A stretch of DNA of 64,000 nt from Microthrixaceae bacterium (GTDB lineage: Bacteria; Actinomycetota; Acidimicrobiia; Acidimicrobiales; Microtrichaceae). Shown one piece after another: positions 8,682 to 16,698 of this stretch. Below the pieces are notes generated by a model. The model saw nothing but the letters and a program-made list of their open reading frames with translations, was not told where the DNA came from and made no database searches. Positions within the stretch are counted from its first letter, which is position 1; each line of letters opens with the position of its first letter. Position numbers and translations under genes: made by a program. The stretch lies in the NCBI GenBank assembly GCA_020637215.1, contig JACJWI010000007.1:1-64000 (forward strand), read 5' to 3'.

Positions 8682-8705
8682 CCTGACGGCCGGGCCGGCC
8701 GGGCC

Positions 8706-8758
8706 GGATTTCTGAGGTCGGGATTGTGACAAGGGTTGTGAGTGAGGACCCCTATATC
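8706..8758 (-). repeat. Family C element, copy 1 (about 53 bp)
   Basis: On the minus strand it begins GATATAGGGGTCCTCACTCA, contains CCTTGTCACAATCCCGACC and ends near AGAAATCC. It starts within the last codons and stop (TAG) of the SDR gene and fills the convergent gap. A second copy at 62656-62707 shares GATATAGGGGT, CCTTGTC and CAATCCCGACC in the same order and orientation. The role is unknown; a conserved mRNA 3'-end element is one possibility. Confidence 0.7.
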
Positions 8759-9618
8759 AGGAGGTCGGCGGGGGGGCGGCCGTCGACGATGCGCTGCACC
8801 CGGTCGAGGGCGCCGAGCGCGACCTCGGGCTGGGGCAGCACCCAGAACCGGCCGGTGCTCACCGCCTCGACGATCGCGTCGGCCACCGTCTGCGGCTCGG
8901 CGCCGGAGTCCACCCCCCGGCGGACCGTCTCGTCGATCTGACGGGCCACCGCTGCGGTCGACCCGTCTCCCGCGCTCCCCTCGCAGGCGGCGACGTCGGC
9001 CGCTCCGGCGGCGTCGGCGACGGCGAGCGAGTTGGCGTTGATCGGCGTGGCGATGTTGCCCGGGCACACCACCGACGCCCGCACCCCGGGCGCGGCCCGG
9101 GCCAGCTCGTGGCGCACCGACTCCATCAGCCCGACCACCGCGTGCTTCGACGACACGTACGGCGCCAGCCCCGGCGTGGCCACCAACCCCGCCCCCGACG
9201 CCACCGCCAGCACGTGTCCCAGGCCGCGACGCACCATCGGCGGCAGCGCGGCGCGCACGCCGTGCACCACCCCCCAGTAGTTGGTGCGCACCTGGAGCTC
9301 CCACTGCTCGAGCGGGACCTCCCAGCTGAGGCCGGTCAGCGCGACCCCCGCGTTCTGCACCGACACGGTCACCCCGCCCAGGTCCTCGGCCGCGGTGACC
9401 AGCGCGGCGTGATGGGTCGGGTCGCCCACGTCGCCCACGCCGGTGATGACGGTGACCGACGGGGGCAGCGAGGCGGCGACGGCCTCCAGCGCGGAGCGGT
9501 CGCGGTCGGCGAGCACCAAGGACGTGCCGGCGGCGGCCAGCGACCGCGCCACCGCTGCGCCGATGCCTCCGCCGGCACCGGTCACGATGGCGACGCCGTC
9601 GAGCGACGGACTGGGCAT
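8752..9618 (-). CDS. Short-chain dehydrogenase/reductase
   Basis: NAD(P)-dependent classical SDR of 288 residues from ATG 9618. The nucleotide-binding motif TGAGGGIG is near residues 13-20, followed by ADRDRS at the end of beta-2, QNAGVAL (an NNAG variant), the catalytic Ser in AVASGAG, and YVSSK as the YxxxK pair. PGNIATPI follows the active site. The Q replacing the first N of NNAG is a small deviation. The stop codon lies inside a family C repeat. The substrate is not evident. Confidence 0.88.
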   Translation of the reverse strand: MPSPSLDGVAIVTGAGGGIGAAVARSLAAAGTSLVLADRDRSALEAVAASLPPSVTVITGVGDVGDPTHHAALVTAAEDLGGVTVSVQNAGVALTGLSWEVPLEQWELQVRTNYWGVVHGVRAALPPMVRRGLGHVLAVASGAGLVATPGLAPYVSSKHAVVGLMESVRHELARAAPGVRASVVCPGNIATPINANSLAVADAAGAADVAACEGSAGDGSTAAVARQIDETVRRGVDSGAEPQTVADAIVEAVSTGRFWVLPQPEVALGALDRVQRIVDGRPPADLLI

Positions 9619-9712
9619 GTGGCGACCTCCCCCTTCGGCCTCCGCGGACCCGTACCGGTCCCCGGATCGCCTTCGGACGCTAGTGCCGAGGGCCGGTAGC
9701 GTGAGCCGCCGT

Positions 9713-12412
9713 ATGCCCGCCTCTCCCCCGCCCTCCGCCGCCGACCCCTCCGCCGGGACCCCCACCGCCGGCTCGCGACCCCCGGTCCGTCGTGGCACCC
9801 GGGCGGTCCCCGACAAGCCGGGCGTCGACGGCCTCGAGGCCAAGTGGTCCGAACAGTGGGAGGCCGACGGCACCTACTCCTTCGACCGCACTGCGGACCG
9901 CGACCGGGTGTTCTCGATCGACACGCCGCCGCCGACGGTGTCGGGATCGCTGCACGTCGGCCACGTCTTCAGCTACACCCACACCGACGTCGTCGCCCGG
10001 TTCCAGCGCATGCGGGGCAAGGCGGTCTTCTACCCGATGGGCTGGGACGACAACGGCCTTCCCACCGAGCGGCGGGTCGAGAACTACTACGGCGTCGTGT
10101 GCGACCCGTCGGTCCCCGTCGGCATGCCCGAACTGGCCGATCCGCCGCCGACCAAGCGCCAGGACTTCACCCGCGTCAGCCGGCCCGACTTCATCGAGTT
10201 GTGCGAACGCCTGCTCGTCGTCGACGAAGAGGCGTTCGAGGCGCTGTTCCGCACCCTCGGGTTGTCGGTCGACTGGTCCTACACCTACGCCACCATCGAC
10301 GAGGCCAGCCGCCGGACCTCGCAGCTCGCCTTCCTGCACGACCTCGCCCGCGGCGACGCCTACTCCCAGGAGGCGCCGTCGCTGTGGGACGTCACGTTCC
10401 AGACCGCGGTCGCGCAGGCCGAGCTCGAGGACCGCGACCGCCCCGGCGCCTACCACCAGCTCGCCTTCGCCCTCACCGGCGGGGCGACGACCGCCGACGG
10501 CAGCGCCGACGTCGTCATCGACACCACCCGGCCCGAGCTGGTCGTCTCGTGCGTGGCGCTGGTCGCCCACCCCGACGACGAGCGCTACCAGCCGCTGTTC
10601 GGCCGCACGGTCACCACCCCGGTGTTCGGCGTCGAGGTGCCGATCGTCGCCCACCCACTGGCCGAGCCCGACAAGGGCACCGGCATCGCCATGATCTGCA
10701 CGTTCGGCGACCTCACCGACGTGATCTGGTGGCGGGAGCTCGACCTGCCGACCCGGGCCGTCATCGGCCGCGACGGACGGTTCGCCGCCGAGGCCCCCGA
10801 CTGGCTCGACACCGCTGACGCGCAGGAGCGCTACGGCCGCATCGCCCGCAAGGCCGCGGGCGGGGCGCGGGAGCAGATGGTGCAGATGCTCGCCGACGAA
10901 GGCCGGCTGCTCGGCGACATCCGCCCGATCCAGCACCCGGTCAAGTTCTACGAGAAGGGCGACAAGCCGCTCGAGATCGTCACCAGCCGCCAGTGGTACA
11001 TCCGCAACGGCGGCCGCTCCGAGGACCGTCGCCGCGAGCTGATCGACCGGGGCGGCGAGCTCGACTGGGTGCCCGGCTACATGCGGCACCGCTTCGACAA
11101 CTGGGTCGGCGGCCTGGCCGGTGACTGGCTGATCTCCCGCCAGCGGTTCTTCGGCGTGCCGTTCCCGCTGTGGTACCGGCTCGACGACGAGGGCAACCCC
11201 GACCACGACCACCCGATCGTCCCCGACGAGGCGTCGCTGCCGGTCGACCCGCTGGCCGAGGCCGCCCCCGGCTACTCCGAGGACCAGCGCGGAGTTCCCG
11301 GCGGGTTCATCGGCGACCCCGACGTCATGGACACCTGGGCGACGTCGTCGCTGACGCCGCAGATCGGCTGCCGCTGGGTCGACGACCCCGACCTGTTCGC
11401 CCGCACGTTCCCGATGGACCTGCGGCCCCAGGCCCACGACATCATCCGCACCTGGCTGTTCTCGACCGTGCTGCGCTCCGACCTGGAGTTCGACTCGCTG
11501 CCGTGGGCGCACACCGCCCTGTCGGGGTGGATCCTGGATCCGGACCGCAAGAAGATGTCCAAGTCCAAGGGCAACGTGGTCACGCCGCTCGGGCTGCTGG
11601 AGCAGTACGGCTCCGACGGCGTGCGCTACTGGGCGGCCAGCGCCCGTCCCGGCACCGACACCGCCTTCGACGAGGCGCAGATGAAGGTCGGCCGCCGCCT
11701 GGCGATCAAGCTGCTCAACGCCAGCCGCTTCGCCTTGTCCTTCGGCGAGGTCCCCGCCGGCACCCCGGTCACCGAGGCGCTCGACCGGGCGATGCTCGCC
11801 GAGCTCGCCGACCTGGTCGACGACGCCACCACCGCACTGGAGGCCTTCGACTACGCCCGGGCGTTGGAGCGCACCGAGACGTTCTTCTGGCGCTTCTGCG
11901 ACGACTACCTCGAACTGGTGAAGGGCCGCGCCTACGGCGAGGACGACGGATCCGGACCGGCCGGTGGCGGTGGCGGTGGGACAGCGCCGAGCGCGGCGAC
12001 GGCCTCGGCCCGGGCCGCGTTGGCCGAGGCGCTGTCGGTGCTGCACCGGCTGCTGGCGCCCGTGCTCGTCTACACCTGCGAGGAGGCCTGGTCGTGGTGG
12101 ATGGAGGGCTCGGTGCATACCGCCGAGTGGCCCGCCGCCGCACCGCTGCGAGCCCGGGCCGTCGACGGTCGACGCGACGCCCTGGCGGTCGCCGCGTCGG
12201 TCCTGTCGGATCTGCGGGGCGCCAAGTCGGCGGCCAAGGTGTCGATGCGGACCCCGATCGAACGCGCCGTCGTCACCGACACCGCCGAGCGGATCGCGCT
12301 GCTGCGCACCGTCGCCGTCGACGTCGCGGACGCCGGCAAGGTGACCGACCTCGTCCTGGTCGAGGGCGACACCTTCGCCGTCGAGGTCACCTTGTCCGAC
12401 CCCGACGCCTGA
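9713..12412 (+). CDS. valS: Valyl-tRNA synthetase
   Basis: Class Ia synthetase of 899 residues from ATG 9713. The HIGH-type motif HVGH is at 81-84 within TVSGSLHVGHVFSYTHTD, and KMSKS at 614-618 in KKMSKSKGNVVTP. MGWDDNGLPTERRVENYYGV is the ValRS-specific signature that separates it from IleRS and LeuRS. The editing (CP1) domain is present with DTTRPELVVSCVALVAHPDD and PDKGTGIAMICTFGD. A Gly-rich insert (AGGGGGG, about residue 753) lies in the helical anticodon domain. A long perfect palindrome follows the stop. Confidence 0.95.
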   Translation: MPASPPPSAADPSAGTPTAGSRPPVRRGTRAVPDKPGVDGLEAKWSEQWEADGTYSFDRTADRDRVFSIDTPPPTVSGSLHVGHVFSYTHTDVVARFQRMRGKAVFYPMGWDDNGLPTERRVENYYGVVCDPSVPVGMPELADPPPTKRQDFTRVSRPDFIELCERLLVVDEEAFEALFRTLGLSVDWSYTYATIDEASRRTSQLAFLHDLARGDAYSQEAPSLWDVTFQTAVAQAELEDRDRPGAYHQLAFALTGGATTADGSADVVIDTTRPELVVSCVALVAHPDDERYQPLFGRTVTTPVFGVEVPIVAHPLAEPDKGTGIAMICTFGDLTDVIWWRELDLPTRAVIGRDGRFAAEAPDWLDTADAQERYGRIARKAAGGAREQMVQMLADEGRLLGDIRPIQHPVKFYEKGDKPLEIVTSRQWYIRNGGRSEDRRRELIDRGGELDWVPGYMRHRFDNWVGGLAGDWLISRQRFFGVPFPLWYRLDDEGNPDHDHPIVPDEASLPVDPLAEAAPGYSEDQRGVPGGFIGDPDVMDTWATSSLTPQIGCRWVDDPDLFARTFPMDLRPQAHDIIRTWLFSTVLRSDLEFDSLPWAHTALSGWILDPDRKKMSKSKGNVVTPLGLLEQYGSDGVRYWAASARPGTDTAFDEAQMKVGRRLAIKLLNASRFALSFGEVPAGTPVTEALDRAMLAELADLVDDATTALEAFDYARALERTETFFWRFCDDYLELVKGRAYGEDDGSGPAGGGGGGTAPSAATASARAALAEALSVLHRLLAPVLVYTCEEAWSWWMEGSVHTAEWPAAAPLRARAVDGRRDALAVAASVLSDLRGAKSAAKVSMRTPIERAVVTDTAERIALLRTVAVDVADAGKVTDLVLVEGDTFAVEVTLSDPDA

Positions 12413-12436
12413 TCCCCCTCCCTTACACCCCTCCAC

Positions 12437-12492
12437 CCCGTTCTGTTCGTTGTTTCACAACGTCGACGTTGTGAAACAACGAACAGAACGGG
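12437..12492. repeat. Family B palindrome B1: 56-bp perfect palindrome, no loop
   Basis: Positions 12437-12464 (CCCGTTCTGTTCGTTGTTTC plus ACAACGTC) are exactly reverse-complementary to 12465-12492, centred on GTCGAC. It lies between the convergent valS and PH-protein genes. It shares the ends CCGTTCTGT and ACAGAACGG with B2 at 19784-19837, while the interior differs. As RNA it would fold into a 26-bp or longer stem in either direction, which suits a bidirectional terminator; perfect symmetry over 56 bp is unusual. Confidence 0.95.
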
Positions 12493-12513
12493 TCTGGGGC
12501 GGCGGGGTCTGGG

Positions 12514-13041
12514 TCAGCGGACGTGGTGGTGGTTCTTCACCCGACCCTGGCGGAGGTCGACCATGCGCACCAGCACGTTGTAGAAGTGCTCGGGGTCCGA
12601 CACGTCGGCCATCGCCCGGAACGCCGAGCGCTCGTTGGCCGACTCGATGCGGATCGTCGCGGTGCCGGTGAGCCACTGCAGGAACGACTCACTGCGGCTG
12701 ACGTCGGTGATCTTGCCCCAGGGGATGAACTCCATCCGCCGGTGCAGCACGCCGGTGATTCGCAGCACCCGCAGGTCGGTGATCACGTAGCGGGTGAAGC
12801 GCTTGCGGTTCCAGTCGAAGGTCAACCACGCGCCCACCACCGCCAGCACCCCGACGCCGAGGGTGATCGTGACGTCGGAACCGACCGTGGCGAGCACCAG
12901 GAACGCCGCGACGCCGAGCAGCAGCCACACCGTCTGGTCGACCAGCCAGCTCCTGAACGAGCGCGTGGCGTCGAGCTTCACCTCCTCGTCGCGGAGCAGG
13001 TAGTCCTCGACGATGGCGTCCGGGTTCCAGCGCCGGGGCAC
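12514..13041 (-). CDS. PH-domain (bPH2) membrane protein
   Basis: A 175-residue protein starting at GTG 13041, with GAGG about 11 nt upstream. VPRRWNPDAIVEDYLLRDEE precedes two adjacent transmembrane helices (WLVDQTVWLLLGVAAFLVLA and ITLGVGVLAVVGAWLTF). The bacterial PH-like fold follows with RYVITDLRVLRITGVLHRR, FIPWGKITDVS and TATIRIESANE. Such proteins are common in actinobacteria, with undefined roles at the membrane. It follows the 59-residue gene by 13 bp in the same operon. Confidence 0.82.
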   Translation of the reverse strand: MPRRWNPDAIVEDYLLRDEEVKLDATRSFRSWLVDQTVWLLLGVAAFLVLATVGSDVTITLGVGVLAVVGAWLTFDWNRKRFTRYVITDLRVLRITGVLHRRMEFIPWGKITDVSRSESFLQWLTGTATIRIESANERSAFRAMADVSDPEHFYNVLVRMVDLRQGRVKNHHHVR

Positions 13042-13054
13042 GGGCCGGGAGACC

Positions 13055-13234
13055 TCAGGACTTCCCGAAGCTGCCCAGGAACTCGGCCACCTTCGACAGG
13101 ACCTCCTGCAGGAAGGTCCCGACGTTGCCGAGGATGTGGGTGACATCGGCGGCCGCGGTCGCGGGGCTGCGCCAGATGGCCAGGATGAGGAAGCCGACAG
13201 CGAGCGCCATCAGCGGTTGCGCCACCTTCTTCAT
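13055..13234 (-). CDS. Small secreted or membrane protein, 59 residues
   Basis: ATG 13234 is preceded by GGAG-type bases (GGAGCTC). The N-terminus MKKVAQPLMALAVGFLILAI is a signal peptide or single transmembrane helix. The remainder is a short amphipathic segment (ILGNVGTFLQEVLSKVAEFL). It overlaps no other gene and sits 13 bp before the PH-domain gene, so the two are probably cotranscribed. No family is recognised; it could be an accessory peptide for the PH protein. Confidence 0.65.
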   Translation of the reverse strand: MKKVAQPLMALAVGFLILAIWRSPATAAADVTHILGNVGTFLQEVLSKVAEFLGSFGKS

Positions 13235-13377
13235 GAGCTCCTCCGAGCGGGTCGTGGGCGGGCGGGTCGGGCGTGGAAGGGGTCCACGAGTTGACCGTGT
13301 CCGCGCCGCGGCGCGGAAGGAGCTCCGTCCGCCGACGACGGTAGTGAGCGGCGGGTCGACCGGGGTGGATGGTCGGC

Positions 13378-14406
13378 TCAGGTAGACGACGACGGACCGG
13401 CCTCGCCGGTTCCGGTGTCGCCGGTTCCGGTGCCACCCGGACCTCCCGGGCCGCCGGGCCAGGCCGCGGCGGCCGGCCCGCCCGCGTAGGGAGCGGACAG
13501 CGAGATGCCCGCCGCGTCGAAGGCCTGCAGCACCCTCAGCCGGTACTCCCGCTCGACGGGGAACTGCTCGCCGGGCGCGGTGTCGATGACGACCCGCAAC
13601 GTGATCCCCAGCGGGTCGATGCGCTGCACGCCCAGGACGTTCGGCGACGAGGTGACCAGACCGGACCACGCCTCGTCGAGCAGCATCCGCTCGCCGACCT
13701 CACCGAGGATCTCCCGGGCGCGCTCCAGATCGGCGTCCGGGGTCACCGCCACGTCGACGACCGCCCGCGACCAGCTCTGGCTCTTGTTGCCCACCCGGAG
13801 GATCTCGCCGTTGGCGACGTGCCAGACCGTCCCGTTGATGTCGCGCAACCGCGTCGATCGCAGCGTGACCCGCTCGACGGTGCCGACCGCCGGCGCTCCG
13901 GCGTCGATCGTGTCGCCGACGCCGTAGCGGTCCTCGACCAGGATGAACCAGCCGGCGAGGACGTCGCGCACCAGGTTCTGGGCACCAAAGCCCAGGGCGA
14001 CGCCGAGCACGCCGGCGGACGCCACGATCGCGGCCAGGCTCACGCCGAGAACCGCCAGGATCCACGCCGCGGCGACCACGTCCACCACGGCGGTGGCCAT
14101 CGACCGGGTGATGGTGGACATGGTGGCGGCGCGGGCGACCGCCCGACCGTCGACCTCGCGGGTCCGCAGCCCGTCGGGCATGTAGCCGCCCAGACGGTCC
14201 GCGTTCTCGGCCATCCGTCGGCCGGTGCGGGCGATCATCGACCGCAGCAACCGGTTGGCGAGGTAGGCGAGCGCCAGGATCCCGGCGATCTGCAGCGGCT
14301 TCTCCGACAACCACCCGATCACGCGGGCGATCGTCTCGTTGCCGGTGGCCTCCCACACCGGATCGCACGCCCAGCCCGTGTCGGAGCAGAAGGGGGGTTC
14401 AGCCAC
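13378..14406 (-). CDS. Small-conductance mechanosensitive channel (MscS family)
   Basis: About 342 residues from GTG 14406 (14409 also possible). N-terminal helices include PLQIAGILALAYLANRLL and a pair near VVDVVAAAWILAVLGVSLAA. The pore-lining TM3 with its Gly/Ala pattern is VASAGVLGVALGFGAQNLVR, followed by DVLAGWFILVEDRYGVGDTI, the beta domain VGTVERVTLRSTRLRDINGT, and IPNG-like VANGEILRVGNKS. A Gly/Pro/Thr-rich tail of about 45 residues is probably disordered. It releases osmolytes during hypo-osmotic shock. Divergent from the GGDEF-EAL gene with only about 30 bp between. Confidence 0.92.
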   Translation of the reverse strand: MAEPPFCSDTGWACDPVWEATGNETIARVIGWLSEKPLQIAGILALAYLANRLLRSMIARTGRRMAENADRLGGYMPDGLRTREVDGRAVARAATMSTITRSMATAVVDVVAAAWILAVLGVSLAAIVASAGVLGVALGFGAQNLVRDVLAGWFILVEDRYGVGDTIDAGAPAVGTVERVTLRSTRLRDINGTVWHVANGEILRVGNKSQSWSRAVVDVAVTPDADLERAREILGEVGERMLLDEAWSGLVTSSPNVLGVQRIDPLGITLRVVIDTAPGEQFPVEREYRLRVLQAFDAAGISLSAPYAGGPAAAAWPGGPGGPGGTGTGDTGTGEAGPSSST

Positions 14407-14438
14407 CACCCGATCGTAGGGCAGTAGGATTTGCGGCC

Positions 14439-16640
14439 ATGCTCGGACGCAAGCGGCGCATCCAGGCGGCCACCGACGCCGTCCGCCACGGCTACGACAG
14501 GGCCCTCGTCGATGCGGGCGTGGTCCTGTTCCAGCAGATCGCACCGGGCGTCGACGGGCACTACGTGTCGAGTTCGATCGCGACCGCTCTCGGGTGGGAC
14601 GCCACCGCGTTCCGCGAGGCCGGGACCCTGCGCCGCCTTGTGCACCCCGACGACTTGGCGCGGTTCCGCTCGGTCGCCCCGCCCGACGACGGGGGCGACG
14701 GGCCGACCAGCACCACGATCGACCTGCGCGGCGGCACCGACGTCTCGCTCAGCTCGCCGGCCACGCTCCCGTCGACGGGTCCGGCACCGGCCGACGCAGC
14801 ACCCGACGAACCGGTCGTCAGGTTCCTCACCGCGGCCGGCGACTACCGACCGATGCTGGTGCGCATGGTGCGGCCCCGGCCCGGCGAACCGCTCCGGGGC
14901 ACCCTGATCGACGTCGCCGCCGGCGACGACCTGCGCCAACGGGCCCGGCGTCTGGCCGAGGTCGTCGAGGTGTCGCACCACGGGTTCCTGCTGTTCGAGC
15001 TGGCGGACCAGGACGACCCGACCTCGCTGGTGTTCCGGGCCGCCAACGGAGCCGCCCGATCGCTGTTCGAGCTCGACGCCTCGGTGCTCGACGGTGGCCG
15101 GCTCGACGCCGTGTTCGGCGGGCCGAGCGCCCGGCTGCTGCAGTCCGCGCTCTACGACGTCGCCCACACCGGCGAGTCGCTCACCGCCGAACGCCTGAGC
15201 TTCCCCGAGGTCCCCGACACCGTCGTCGACCTCCGCATCGACCGGCTCGTCGACGGCGCGCTCGGCGTCACCGTCGACGACGTCACCCGCACCGTCGACG
15301 TCGAGGAGCGGCTGCGCCACCAGGCCAGCCACGACCACCTCACCGGGCTCCCCAACCGGGGCGCCCTCGAGGACCTGCTGTCGTTGGCTGCGGCCGCCCT
15401 CGGTCCCGGCGAGCACCGGGCGGTGATCCTGGTCGGGATCGACGGGCTCGACGACCTCAACCGGGAGCTCGGCCAGCGCAACGGCGACCGCATCCTGACC
15501 GAGCTCGCCCGTCGCCTCGCCCAGGACGTGCCGGGTGTGGACTCCGTCGCCCGCATCGGTGGCGGCGAGTTCGTCGCGGTGAGCACGATCCACCCCGACC
15601 GGGACTCGGCGCTGGACCGGGCCCGACTGGTGCGCGACGCGCTCGACCGTCCGCTCGACGTCGACGGCGACCTGCGCCACGTCGCGTGCACGGTCGGGGC
15701 GGCCGTGGCCCCCGAGCACGGCCTCGACCCCGGCACCCTGCTGCAGGCCGCCGACGGGGCCCTGCGCCACGCCCGCTCATCCGCCGACCCGCTGGCGGTG
15801 TTCGACCCCGCGGAGGAGCGAACGACCATGCGCCGGGTCGGGCTGCTCACCGAGCTGCGCCGCGGTCTGGCCAACCAGGAGCTCGAGCTGCGCTACCAGC
15901 CGGTCGTCGACCTGCGCACCGGCCGGGTCACCAAGGTCGAGGCGCTGCTGCACCGCCAGCGCGTCGCCCACGGCGCCCACCTGTCGGCCGAGCTGCTGGA
16001 GCTGGCCGAGCGGTCCGGGCTCGTCGAGCCGCTGACCCGGTGGGTGATCGGCGAGTCGGCCCGGGCCGCCGAACGCATCGGCCGCGACCGCGACGCCATC
16101 ACCGTCAGCACCAACCTCTCGATGCGCAGCCTGCGCGAAGACAGCCTGCTGTCGTTCCTCGACCTGTTGCTCGCATCCGGCGAGCTGCCCGCCGGGGTGC
16201 TCGAGGTCGAGCTCGCCGAGAGCGATCTGACCGAAGACCTGGACCGGGCCCGGACCGTCATCGAGCACCTCCGCGGACTCGGCCTGGGGGTGGTGGTCGA
16301 CGACTTCGGAACCGGGTTCATGTCGATCGACGCGCTGAAGTCGCTGCCCGTCACCGGCATCAAGATCGACCGCGGCTACACCACGGCGATCGCGTCGGTA
16401 CCCACCGACGCCGAGTCGGTCGACTGGGCGATCGGCGTGACGCACTCGATGGGCCTGCCGGTCACCGCGGACGGCGTGGCCGACGTGCGGTCGCTGGAGA
16501 TGCTGCACGACATGGGCTGCGACCTGGCCCAGGGCCTGCACCTGTCCGAGCCGGTCAGCTTCGAGGCCCTGCCCGGGCGCGTCGCCGAGCTGGAGCAGGC
16601 GATGCTCGGCTGGGTCGGCACCAGCACCCAGCCGGCCTGA
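14439..16640 (+). CDS. PAS-like/GGDEF-EAL cyclic-di-GMP protein, GGDEF degenerate
   Basis: A 733-residue cytoplasmic protein. Residues 1-290 hold two PAS-like regions (FRAANGAARSLFELD marks the second). The GGDEF domain (about 300-450) has HDHLTGLPNRGALED but GGGEF at 374-378, losing the metal-binding acidic residue. The EAL domain (about 465-720) keeps EALL (501-504), NLSMRSL, ELAESDL, DDFGTGF (621-627) and KIDRG (642-646). The usual AEGVE loop reads ADGVAD (677-682). It most likely acts as a phosphodiesterase, or as a receptor, with an allosteric GGDEF domain; EAL activity is uncertain because of the Glu-to-Asp change. Confidence 0.9.
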   Translation: MLGRKRRIQAATDAVRHGYDRALVDAGVVLFQQIAPGVDGHYVSSSIATALGWDATAFREAGTLRRLVHPDDLARFRSVAPPDDGGDGPTSTTIDLRGGTDVSLSSPATLPSTGPAPADAAPDEPVVRFLTAAGDYRPMLVRMVRPRPGEPLRGTLIDVAAGDDLRQRARRLAEVVEVSHHGFLLFELADQDDPTSLVFRAANGAARSLFELDASVLDGGRLDAVFGGPSARLLQSALYDVAHTGESLTAERLSFPEVPDTVVDLRIDRLVDGALGVTVDDVTRTVDVEERLRHQASHDHLTGLPNRGALEDLLSLAAAALGPGEHRAVILVGIDGLDDLNRELGQRNGDRILTELARRLAQDVPGVDSVARIGGGEFVAVSTIHPDRDSALDRARLVRDALDRPLDVDGDLRHVACTVGAAVAPEHGLDPGTLLQAADGALRHARSSADPLAVFDPAEERTTMRRVGLLTELRRGLANQELELRYQPVVDLRTGRVTKVEALLHRQRVAHGAHLSAELLELAERSGLVEPLTRWVIGESARAAERIGRDRDAITVSTNLSMRSLREDSLLSFLDLLLASGELPAGVLEVELAESDLTEDLDRARTVIEHLRGLGLGVVVDDFGTGFMSIDALKSLPVTGIKIDRGYTTAIASVPTDAESVDWAIGVTHSMGLPVTADGVADVRSLEMLHDMGCDLAQGLHLSEPVSFEALPGRVAELEQAMLGWVGTSTQPA

Positions 16641-16698
16641 CCGGGCCGCCGCGGCGCCGAACCGCCGAACGGCCGAACGGCCGGACCGCGTCGGCGGT
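16641..16698. repeat. GC-rich short repeats in convergent gap
   Basis: The 58 bp between two convergent genes hold iterations of GCCGAAC/GGCCGAAC (CCGAACCGCCGAACGGCCGA and the next copy) and GGCCG palindromes. Short hairpins are possible on both strands, and no promoter is expected here. It probably ends both transcripts. Confidence 0.4.

Noticed and set aside
9443..9712. valS starting at 9443
   Set aside because: The upstream extension is antisense to the SDR gene; the ATG at 9713 precedes the conserved N-terminal region.
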